From Micromonospora coerulea (GTDB lineage: Bacteria > Actinomycetota > Actinomycetes > Mycobacteriales > Micromonosporaceae), in contig NZ_JAEMUW010000009.1 of the NCBI RefSeq assembly GCF_016598485.1, positions 62,001-126,000 on the forward strand: a stretch of 64,000 nucleotides of DNA, in the 5' to 3' direction. Made by a program: the position numbers and the translations under genes. This document shows, piece by piece, positions 57,956 through 64,000 of the stretch; position 1 is the stretch's first letter, and each line of letters opens with the position of its first letter. The notes under the pieces are model-generated. The model was not told the DNA's origin. It made no database searches and saw nothing but the letters and a program-made list of their open reading frames with translations.

Positions 57956-58753
57956 ATGGAGTCGGACACGTACCAGGTGCTCGTCGTCAAGTTCGGCACC
58001 CGATCAACGCGCAAGAGCGAGGTGTACCTCAACCACCCGATCTACGGGTGCCCTGACGAAGCCGTGGACATGGACTACTTCTTCTGGGTGGTCCGCAACG
58101 AGCATCGTACGGTCGTCATCGACACCGGCTTCTCCCGCAACGGTGGCGAGAAGCGGAGCAGGACATTCCTCGTCGATCCATGGCGAGCGTTCGAAGCGCT
58201 CGGCATTCGCGGCGAATCGCGGCCGCCGGTCGTAGTAACCCACGCCCATTACGACCACATCGGCAACTTGGACTACTTCCCGGAATCCGAGGTCGTCCTG
58301 ACGGAGGCGGAACTCCGCTTCTGGACTGGTGACATGCGGTTCCGTCGGCAGTTCGCCCACTCGGTGGAGTTCAACGAGCTCGACGAACTGGCCAAGGCCC
58401 GCGACGAGGGGCGTACGCGCACCTTCAGCGGTCGTCTGGAACTCGCCCCCGGAATCGAACTGCTGGAGGTGGGTGGACACACCCCCGGCCAGTGCGTGCT
58501 GCGGGTCAACACCACGGAGGGCACGGTGCTGCTCGCCTCGGACGCGGTGCACTACTTCGAGGAGCTCGAGCGGGACCTGCCCTTCGCCTTCGTCAGTGAC
58601 CTGCCGGCGATGTACGCGGGGTTCGACCGGATCAAGGAGATGGTGGCCGAGGAGAAGGTCATCCTCATCCCCGGGCACGACCCGAGCACCCTGGAGCGCC
58701 TGACAGTCACCGGTGAGGGCCCGCTGGCGGGACTGGTCGGAACGATCGGATGA
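57956..58753 (+). CDS. MBL-fold metallo-hydrolase (lactonase-like)
   Basis: This 265-residue protein has the full metallo-beta-lactamase metal site: THAHYDHIGNLDYF (HxHxDH), GGHTPGQCVL, LASDAVHYFEEL and IPGHDP. The overall pattern, with YGCPDEAVDMDYFFWVVRNEHRTVVIDTGF at the start, resembles N-acyl-homoserine lactonases, so ring-opening of a lactone in the pathway is a reasonable guess. It begins 28 bases after the transporter stop. An in-frame GTG at 57935 is the alternative start. Confidence 0.9.
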   Translation: MESDTYQVLVVKFGTRSTRKSEVYLNHPIYGCPDEAVDMDYFFWVVRNEHRTVVIDTGFSRNGGEKRSRTFLVDPWRAFEALGIRGESRPPVVVTHAHYDHIGNLDYFPESEVVLTEAELRFWTGDMRFRRQFAHSVEFNELDELAKARDEGRTRTFSGRLELAPGIELLEVGGHTPGQCVLRVNTTEGTVLLASDAVHYFEELERDLPFAFVSDLPAMYAGFDRIKEMVAEEKVILIPGHDPSTLERLTVTGEGPLAGLVGTIG

Positions 58754-58811
58754 GGTGGGCTGCCAGGTGAAACCCGGTCATGGTTCGTCAAGACGGGCAG
58801 GAGAGGTGAGC

Positions 58812-59675
58812 GTGGGGACGTCGTCCCGCTTCGGTGGAAAGGTGGCGCTGGTGACCGGCGCCGGCGGCGGCCTGGGCCGGGCTTCGGCGGAGCGCCTGGC
58901 GGCCGAGGGCGCCAAGGTGGTCGTGGTCGACATCGACGGCGAGTCGGCCAGGACGGTGGCCGAGTCGCTGCCGACCGAAGCCGTGGCGGTCGCCGCCGAC
59001 GTCTCCAGCGAGGCTGATGTCGACCGCTACATGAGCGAGGCAGTGGCGGCCTTCGGCCAGGTGGACCTGTTCCACCTCAACGCTGGCATCTTCGGCCGTT
59101 TCGCCACCCTGCCCGACGTCACCGTGGAGGACTTCGACCGGGTGTACGCGGTGAACGTCCGCGGACAGTTCCTCGGTGTCCGGGCGGCGTTCCGGCAGTT
59201 CCAGCAGCGGCGCACCGTCGGACACATCGTGGTCACCGCGTCGATCGCGAGCCTGGGTGGCAGCGCCGATCTGTTGGCGTACCAGACCTCCAAGCACGCC
59301 GTCGTCGGTCTGGTGCGCGGCGCGGCCGTCTACGGCGGTCCCCTCGGCGTCCGGGTCAACGCGGTAGCGCCGGGAATTGTGCCGACCGAGCTCTTCGCGG
59401 CGGGTGGGTCGACGGTGGGCGGCAAGAGCGACATGGAACGCCGGGCGTCGACGACACCGCTGCGGCGCGCTGGCCGGCCGGAGGAGATCGCCTCGGTCGT
59501 GGCCTTCCTCCTCAGCGACGACGCCTCCTACCTGACCGGTCAGGTCGTCTCGGCCGACGGTGGGGCGTCCTGGCTGAACACGGTCCGGCCGTCCGGCGGT
59601 GCGGGCGCCTGGGACACCGGCGTGGTGGACCGGGCGCTGTACGGCAACAACTTCGCGCAAGGGGGACAACAGTGA
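58812..59675 (+). CDS. SDR-family oxidoreductase
   Basis: This 287-residue NAD(P)-dependent dehydrogenase has the classical Rossmann motif GKVALVTGAGGGLGRASAE, the NAG structural motif LNAGIFG, the catalytic Ser in HIVVTASIASLGG, and YQTSKHAVVGL with the Tyr-x3-Lys pair. The C-terminus is longer than usual and ends NNFAQGGQQ. I chose the GTG at 58812, nine bases after AGGAG. It would oxidise an alcohol intermediate of the pathway. Confidence 0.9.
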   Translation: MGTSSRFGGKVALVTGAGGGLGRASAERLAAEGAKVVVVDIDGESARTVAESLPTEAVAVAADVSSEADVDRYMSEAVAAFGQVDLFHLNAGIFGRFATLPDVTVEDFDRVYAVNVRGQFLGVRAAFRQFQQRRTVGHIVVTASIASLGGSADLLAYQTSKHAVVGLVRGAAVYGGPLGVRVNAVAPGIVPTELFAAGGSTVGGKSDMERRASTTPLRRAGRPEEIASVVAFLLSDDASYLTGQVVSADGGASWLNTVRPSGGAGAWDTGVVDRALYGNNFAQGGQQ

Positions 59676-60577
59676 CCGGACAACGAGTGGGCTTCATCGG
59701 CCTGGGCAACATGGGTGGGCGCATGACAGGCTGCCTCGTCCGTGACGGCGTGGAGGTGCTCGGGTTCGACACCCGGACGGAGAACGTCACGGGGGCTGGG
59801 GCGAAGCTCGCCGAGTCCGCCGCCGACGTCGTCCGCGACGCCGACATCGTCCTGCTGTCGCTGCCCAGCAGCCGGGTGGTCGAAGCGGTCGTGCTGGGCG
59901 ATGAAGGGGTGCTGCGTGCGGCACGCGAAGGTCAGATCATCGTCGATCTGAGCACCTCCGATCCCGCGTCCACCCGCCGCATCCACGGCCTCCTCGCCGA
60001 GCGGGCGGTGCCCTACGTGGATGCCGGCATCTCCGGCGGTGCCGCCGCGGCGGAGAAGGGCGAACTCACCCTCATGGTGGGCGGTGAGCAGGAGGCACTG
60101 GACGAGATCCGGCCCGTGCTCGACCACTTCGCGGCGAAGATCTTCTATCTGGGTGGCTCGGGCGCCGGGCACGCGGCGAAGCTGCTGAACAACTTCCTCA
60201 ACGCGATCGCGCTGTCGGCCACCGCCGAGGTCATGATCGCAGGCAAGAAGGCCGGCCTGGACCTGCAGGTCCTCCTGGACGTGCTCAACTCCAGCTCCGG
60301 CGTCAACTTCGCCACCCTCAACCGCTTTCCGAAGATCATTCACGGCGACTACCTCAAGGGCGGCCTGACGAACACCCTGATGCTCAAGGACGTCATGGCC
60401 TACACCGACCTCGTCGCGGGACTCGGGGTGGCGAGCCTGCACTCGTCCGGGCCCATGGCGGCGTTCGGTCTGGCCAAGGCCCTGGGGTACGCCGAGGAGA
60501 TCAGCAACACCGTCGTGGACGCGATCGGCGACGTCTCCGGCGGGATCCGCCTGCACGACCCGAAGGAGTCAGCATGA
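59672..60577 (+). CDS. 3-hydroxyisobutyrate-dehydrogenase-type oxidoreductase, copy A
   Basis: This 301-residue enzyme of the beta-hydroxyacid dehydrogenase family has the NAD motif VGFIGLGNMGGRMTG, the substrate-binding YVDAGISGGAAAAEKGELTLMVGG and the catalytic Lys in GAGHAAKLLNNFLNA. It reduces or oxidises a short beta-hydroxy acid such as tartronate semialdehyde or hydroxyisobutyrate. The GTG start overlaps the SDR stop. A related enzyme, about as long, is encoded at 61381, so the operon has two members of the family. Confidence 0.92.
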   Translation: MTGQRVGFIGLGNMGGRMTGCLVRDGVEVLGFDTRTENVTGAGAKLAESAADVVRDADIVLLSLPSSRVVEAVVLGDEGVLRAAREGQIIVDLSTSDPASTRRIHGLLAERAVPYVDAGISGGAAAAEKGELTLMVGGEQEALDEIRPVLDHFAAKIFYLGGSGAGHAAKLLNNFLNAIALSATAEVMIAGKKAGLDLQVLLDVLNSSSGVNFATLNRFPKIIHGDYLKGGLTNTLMLKDVMAYTDLVAGLGVASLHSSGPMAAFGLAKALGYAEEISNTVVDAIGDVSGGIRLHDPKESA

Positions 60578-60978
60578 AGATCACCCGCGCCGCGGAGCAG
60601 GCCGGCACCGCCGGCAAGCCCGGCTCGCAGTTCACCGGCGACGTGTGGAATTACCTGACCATGCCGGCGACGGACGGCGTGACCATCAACACCGTGACCT
60701 TCTCGCCGTGCGCGCGCACCTACTGGCACAGCCATGAGCACGGGCAGATCCTGCAGGTCGTCGCCGGCCGCGGCCTGATCTGCACCGCCGGCGAGCAGCC
60801 CGAGGTGCTCCGGGCGGGGGACACCGTCTGGGTCCCCGCCGGGGAACGCCACTGGCACGGCGCCGCTCCGGACGCCGTCATGACCCATACCGCGATCTCG
60901 CTCGGCAAGACCGAGTGGGCCGAAGCGGTGGCCGACGGCGAGTACCCCGCCGCCGGAACCACCTCGGCCCGACAGTGA
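60574..60978 (+). CDS. Cupin-domain protein
   Basis: This 134-residue single-cupin protein has the two metal-binding motifs: YWHSHEHGQILQVVAGRGLI with three histidines and a glutamine in the place of the usual Glu, and VWVPAGERHWHGAAPDAVMTHTAIS. Such small cupins act as isomerases or dioxygenases on sugar acids and ring-cleavage products. The ATG at 60574 overlaps the previous stop (ATGA). Confidence 0.9.
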   Translation: MKITRAAEQAGTAGKPGSQFTGDVWNYLTMPATDGVTINTVTFSPCARTYWHSHEHGQILQVVAGRGLICTAGEQPEVLRAGDTVWVPAGERHWHGAAPDAVMTHTAISLGKTEWAEAVADGEYPAAGTTSARQ

Positions 60979-60992
60979 AGGGAGCAGACAAG

Positions 60993-61391
60993 ATGACGGC
61001 GCAGGGCACTCACGAGGAGTCGTACGAGCAGGGGCTCAAGGTGCGACGGGAGGTCCTCGGGGCGGAACACGTCGACCGGTCCCTCGGCAGCGTCAGCGAG
61101 TTCTCGCGGCCGATCCAGGAGCTCGTCACCGAGTACTGCTGGGGCGTGGTGTGGTCCAGCGACGGCCTGGAACGCAAGACCCGCAGCCTGCTCAACCTGG
61201 CGATGCTGACCGCGCTCAACCGCTCACACGAGCTGGGCGTCCACGTCCGGGGAGCGGTCAACAACGGGGCGACCGAGAAGGAGATCCAGGAGACCCTCAT
61301 GCAGACCGCGATCTACGTGGGGGTGCCCGCCGCGTTGGAGTCCTTCCGGGTGGCGGAACGGGTCCTGAAGGAGCTGCGCGATGACGAGTGA
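60993..61391 (+). CDS. Carboxymuconolactone-decarboxylase-family protein
   Basis: This 132-residue helical protein matches 4-carboxymuconolactone decarboxylase: EQGLKVRREVLGAEHVDRSLG, ELVTEYCWGVVWSSDGLERKTRSLLNLAMLTALNRSHELGVHVRGAVNNGATEKEIQETLMQTAIYVG. The full length of the single-domain enzyme is present. It points to lactone or ring-cleavage chemistry in the pathway. The ATG at 60993 follows GGGAG; the end overlaps the next gene by 11 bases. Confidence 0.9.
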   Translation: MTAQGTHEESYEQGLKVRREVLGAEHVDRSLGSVSEFSRPIQELVTEYCWGVVWSSDGLERKTRSLLNLAMLTALNRSHELGVHVRGAVNNGATEKEIQETLMQTAIYVGVPAALESFRVAERVLKELRDDE

Positions 61392-62280
61392 CAACTCGGT
61401 GGCCTTCATCGGCCTCGGTGCAATGGGCCTGCCGATGGCGGCGCGGTTGGTGGCGACCGGGGTGGCGGTCCGGGGCTTCGACCTCTCCGAGACCGCTCGG
61501 GCCGACCTCACCGCCGCCGGCGGGCAGGCGTTCCCGTCCCCGGCTGAGGCGGTCGTCGGCAGCGACGTCGTGGTCCTCATGCTTCCCGACTCCACCGTCG
61601 TCGAAGCCGTCATGGCGCAGATCCGCGGCAGCCTCAAGCCGGCCACCCTGGTGATCGACATGAGTTCCTCGGAGCCGCTGCGCACCCGGCAACTGGCCGA
61701 CGACCTCCGCACGCGCGAGGGCGTCGACCTCGTCGACGCCCCGGTCTCCGGCGGGGTCAAGGGCGCTCGCTCGGGCACGCTCACCATCATGGTGGGCGGC
61801 CAGCCGGGCCAGGTCGACCGGGCGCGCGGTCTCCTGGAGCACCTGGGCGTGGTCAAGCACGCCGGCCCGGTGGGCGCGGGCCACGCCGTCAAGGCCCTGA
61901 ACAACCTGCTCTCGGCCACCCACCTCTGGGTGACCAGCGAGGCGATGCTCGCCGGCGAGAGGTTCGGTCTCGATCCGAGCGTGATGCTGGAGATCTTCAA
62001 CGGCTCCAGCGGGCGCAGTGGTTCGACCGAGAACAAGTGGCCCAACTTCATCCTGCCGGGCACCTTCGACTCCGGTTTCGCGCTCCGCCTGATGCTCAAG
62101 GACATGCGGATCGCCGCCGATCTCGCTCGTCAGGTCGGCTTGCCCAGCGCGCTCGGCGAGGCGGCGATCGAGCAGTGGGCCCGTGCCGACCAACGGCTGG
62201 GCCCGGGCGCCGACCACACCGAGGTCGCCCGCTGTGTCGCTGACCGCAGCAGCCCCGAGCAGCCGGATCAGTCTGACTAG
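61381..62280 (+). CDS. 3-hydroxyisobutyrate-dehydrogenase-type oxidoreductase, copy B
   Basis: This 299-residue enzyme has VAFIGLGAMGLPMAARL, LVDAPVSGGVKGARSGTLTIMVGG and GAGHAVKALNNLLSA, with the catalytic Lys kept. It is clearly related to copy A but too different to be a recent duplicate, so the two probably act on different steps. The ATG start lies inside the end of the carboxymuconolactone-type gene. Confidence 0.92.
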   Translation: MTSDNSVAFIGLGAMGLPMAARLVATGVAVRGFDLSETARADLTAAGGQAFPSPAEAVVGSDVVVLMLPDSTVVEAVMAQIRGSLKPATLVIDMSSSEPLRTRQLADDLRTREGVDLVDAPVSGGVKGARSGTLTIMVGGQPGQVDRARGLLEHLGVVKHAGPVGAGHAVKALNNLLSATHLWVTSEAMLAGERFGLDPSVMLEIFNGSSGRSGSTENKWPNFILPGTFDSGFALRLMLKDMRIAADLARQVGLPSALGEAAIEQWARADQRLGPGADHTEVARCVADRSSPEQPDQSD

Positions 62281-62283
62281 AAT

Positions 62284-62296
62284 ATTGTCAGACAAT
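62284..62296. promoter_or_regulatory. GntR-type operator before the downstream GntR gene
   Basis: ATTGTC-A-GACAAT is a perfect palindrome 24 bases before the ATG at 62321. A second inverted pair, GTCTGAC (62271-62277) and GTCAGAC (62287-62293), overlaps it. Autoregulation is likely. Confidence 0.6.
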
Positions 62297-62320
62297 CCTT
62301 CGGCAGTTGAAGAGGATCTC

Positions 62321-63001
62321 ATGAGCCTGGCTCAGTCGTGGACATCGGCGGGCGTGCAGCGCACCGCCGCCCCCTTGCGGGCGCAGGTGACGAACGCGGT
62401 GCGGCAGGCCATCCTCGACGCCCGCCTACAGCCGGGGCAGCGCCTGGTGGAACGCGAACTGGTGGAGGGCCTCGGCGTTTCCCGGACCACCGTCCGGGAA
62501 GCGTTGCGGGAACTCGAGGCGGAGGGACTGATCATCACCATCCCGCAGAAGGGGGCGGTGGTCAGGACCCTGTCGCGATCTGAGGCGGAGGACCTCTACG
62601 ACGTCCGAGCGGGTCTCGAGTCGCTGATCGTCAACCGGTTCACCCATCGCGCCTGCGAGGACGACGTCCGGCGGCTGCGCGCGGCGTTCGACGTCTTCGC
62701 CGAGGTCTCCGCCAGTGCGGCCCCGGTTGGCGAGGTCCTCGCCGCGAAGGACAGGTTCTACTGCGTCCTCATCGCCGGTGCTCGCAGCGACGTGCTGAAG
62801 CAACTGCTGGAAGGTATTCAAGGCCAGGTCCAGGTGCTGCGGGCGCGGTCGCTGTCGCGGCCAGGGCGCCGAGCCGGGGCCGTATCGGAGCTGCGGGCGG
62901 TGGTGGAGGCGATCGAGGCGAAGGATGCGGAGCGTGCCTCCGCGCTCTGCGCCGACCACGTTCGATCCGCAGCTCAGACCATATTTGCGTCTTTCGAATA
63001 A
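62321..63001 (+). CDS. GntR-family transcriptional regulator
   Basis: This 226-residue protein has the GntR winged helix (VRQAILDARLQPGQRLVERELVEGLGVSRTTVREALRELEAEGLIITIPQKGAVV) and an FCD effector domain with EAEDLYDVRAGLESLIVNRFT and a C-terminal VVEAIEAKDAERASALCADHV. The usual His triad of the FCD domain is less complete than in the GntR at 44892. It lies between the two parts of the catabolic operon and probably controls both, given matching palindromes upstream of it and of the MHS transporter. The ATG follows AGAGGA. Confidence 0.9.
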   Translation: MSLAQSWTSAGVQRTAAPLRAQVTNAVRQAILDARLQPGQRLVERELVEGLGVSRTTVREALRELEAEGLIITIPQKGAVVRTLSRSEAEDLYDVRAGLESLIVNRFTHRACEDDVRRLRAAFDVFAEVSASAAPVGEVLAAKDRFYCVLIAGARSDVLKQLLEGIQGQVQVLRARSLSRPGRRAGAVSELRAVVEAIEAKDAERASALCADHVRSAAQTIFASFE

Positions 63002-63070
63002 GCTGTGCCGTCCCGCCCGGCGGGCGGCCTGTCCACTCGCGCGACAGCGCGGGCAGAGGAATTGATCATC

Positions 63071-63832
63071 GTGTCGCTCACTGCTGAACAGGAACAGCTC
63101 AAGGCCGCGTTCGTCGACGTTCGAGGCACCTGGGGGCCGATCTGGGAGAGCATCCTCAAGCTCGACCCCGACTTCCTCGCCGCCTACCTGAAGTTCTCCG
63201 CCGTCCCGTGGCGCAAGAACCATCTCGACGCCAAGACCAAGGAACTCATCTACATCGCCGTCGACGCGGCGGCGACCCATCTGTACGAGCCCGGCATCCG
63301 CCAGCACATTCGGGCCGCCCTCTCCCACGGCGCGACGGCGCAGGAGATCATGGAGGTCATCGAGCTGACGAGCACGCTCGGGATCCACGCCATGAACATC
63401 GGTGTGCCGCTGCTGGTTGAGGTCCTCGAAGAGGCCGGCCTGCGCACCGGGCCCGCCGAGCTCACCGAACACCAGGAACGGCTCAAGGCCGAGTTCACGG
63501 CCAACCGCGGGTACTGGCACGAGTTCTGGAACGAGATGCTCGAGCTCGACCCCGAGCTGTTCGAGGCGTACACCGAATTCTCCTCCGTGCCGTGGCGGAA
63601 GGGCGTCCTGGAGCCCAAGGTCAAGGAGTTCGTCTACATCGCCTTCGACGCCGCCGCGACGCACCTGTACGTGCCCGGCCTCAAGCTGCACATGAAGAAC
63701 GCGGTCGGCTACGGCGCCACGGCCGGCGAGATCCTCGAGGTCATGGAGATCGCCAGCGTCCTCGGCATCCATGCCGCGACGACGGCCGTGCCGATCCTCT
63801 CGGAGGAACTGGCCGCGAAGGGAGCGGAATGA
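63071..63832 (+). CDS. Tandem carboxymuconolactone-decarboxylase-domain protein
   Basis: This 253-residue protein contains the CMD helical domain twice: WESILKLDPDFLAAYLKFSAVPW with KTKELIYIAVDAAATHLYEPGIRQHIRAALSHGATAQEIMEVIEL, then WNEMLELDPELFEAYTEFSSVPW with KVKEFVYIAFDAAATHLYVPGLKLHMKNAVGYGATAGEILEVMEI. The halves are clearly homologous. The Cys pair of AhpD-type peroxidases is absent, so it is not an alkylhydroperoxidase. The GTG start at 63071 has GAGGAA upstream. Confidence 0.88.
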   Translation: MSLTAEQEQLKAAFVDVRGTWGPIWESILKLDPDFLAAYLKFSAVPWRKNHLDAKTKELIYIAVDAAATHLYEPGIRQHIRAALSHGATAQEIMEVIELTSTLGIHAMNIGVPLLVEVLEEAGLRTGPAELTEHQERLKAEFTANRGYWHEFWNEMLELDPELFEAYTEFSSVPWRKGVLEPKVKEFVYIAFDAAATHLYVPGLKLHMKNAVGYGATAGEILEVMEIASVLGIHAATTAVPILSEELAAKGAE

Positions 63833-64000
63833 GTCAGGCGAGGCCGGACGGCCCGCAGCTCACCCCGGCCGAGCTGGCGGTGCTCGGCGATGTCCACAAG
63901 GACCTCTTCCTTGGCGGCCGCTGGACGAAGGCGTCGAACGGCGCCACCCTGTCCGTGGAGGACCCGGCGATTGGGGTCGTGATCGCCGAGGTGGCCGACG
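63829..64000 (+). CDS. Aldehyde dehydrogenase, cut by window edge
   Basis: The ATG overlaps the previous stop (ATGA), and 57 residues are visible. The stretch DVHKDLFLGGRWTKASNGATLSVEDPAIGVVIAEVAD is the typical N-terminal arm of NAD-dependent aldehyde dehydrogenases, similar to succinate-semialdehyde dehydrogenases. The catalytic Cys and Glu lie beyond the window. In the operon it would oxidise the aldehyde made by the hydroxyacid dehydrogenases. Confidence 0.85.
   Translation, partial: MSQARPDGPQLTPAELAVLGDVHKDLFLGGRWTKASNGATLSVEDPAIGVVIAEVAD

Noticed and set aside
1..64000. CRISPR array, prophage or insertion sequence
   Set aside because: No regularly spaced repeats, cas genes, transposase, integrase or phage structural genes were seen; the repeats found are gene-family copies.

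Overview
The window comes from a high-GC actinomycete. The likely family is Micromonosporaceae (Micromonospora-like). Supporting signs are dense G+C at third codon positions, many GTG starts with GTGA or ATGA stop/start overlaps, a Scr1-type regulator paired with a DUF397 protein, DivIVA-like small proteins, a TIGR03086-type (mycothiol-enzyme fold) domain and a deazaflavin-dependent oxidoreductase family member. No rRNA, tRNA or CRISPR array was seen.

Region 1 (1-20.6 kb) is a defence island. It starts inside a TIGR04141/DUF6119 gene that runs off the left edge. A lipoprotein gene follows. Next is a methyltransferase fused to an N-terminal helix-turn-helix and a C-terminal target-recognition-like part. 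Then comes a compact type I restriction-modification operon, hsdM-hsdS-AIPR-hsdR-Ser/Thr kinase, in which an abortive-infection (AIPR) protein and a soluble kinase are built into the transcription unit. After an AlpA-like DNA-binding protein and a DivIVA/Cys-His small-protein pair there is a tightly coupled three-gene unit: an unknown protein (distantly DUF6361-like), a large phospholipase-D-type protein and a winged-helix plus nuclease-like protein. I cannot match this unit to a named system, and it is the best candidate for an undescribed defence system.

Region 2 (20.6-41.2 kb) is mostly chromosomal accessory and housekeeping-type content. It holds a DUF397/Scr1 pair, a second copy of the DivIVA/Cys-His pair, HxlR with a divergent MFS exporter, an L,D-transpeptidase, ArsR-SRPBCC, an ECF sigma operon, a BNR propeller plus MoaD-like pair and a methyltransferase. 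Repeat families link distant points. The Cys-His small protein has two intact copies and two decayed remnants (28.1 and 56.1 kb). A 41-residue Lys-rich protein gene has one intact copy (23.7 kb) and one internally deleted copy (39.8 kb).

Region 3 (41.2-56.1 kb) is a carbon-catabolic block centred on glyoxylate and short dicarboxylates. It encodes a MatB-like acyl-CoA synthetase, enoyl-CoA hydratase and CaiB-type CoA-transferase (divergent from a GntR regulator and a gamma-carbonic-anhydrase-like protein), IclR divergent from malate synthase, a glycolate/lactate-oxidase-type FAD/Fe-S protein, a glyoxylate aminotransferase, a MatC-like transporter and a hydratase/FAH-family enzyme. A 15-bp palindrome resembling TTCCGCATNGCGGAA recurs in both divergent control regions, which suggests one IclR regulon.

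Region 4 (56.4-64 kb) is a second catabolic operon: an MHS transporter, metallo-hydrolase, SDR, two 3-hydroxyisobutyrate-dehydrogenase-type enzymes, a cupin, two carboxymuconolactone-decarboxylase-type proteins, a GntR regulator and an aldehyde dehydrogenase cut by the right edge. TTGTC/GACAA inverted repeats precede the transporter and the regulator. The substrate is unknown.
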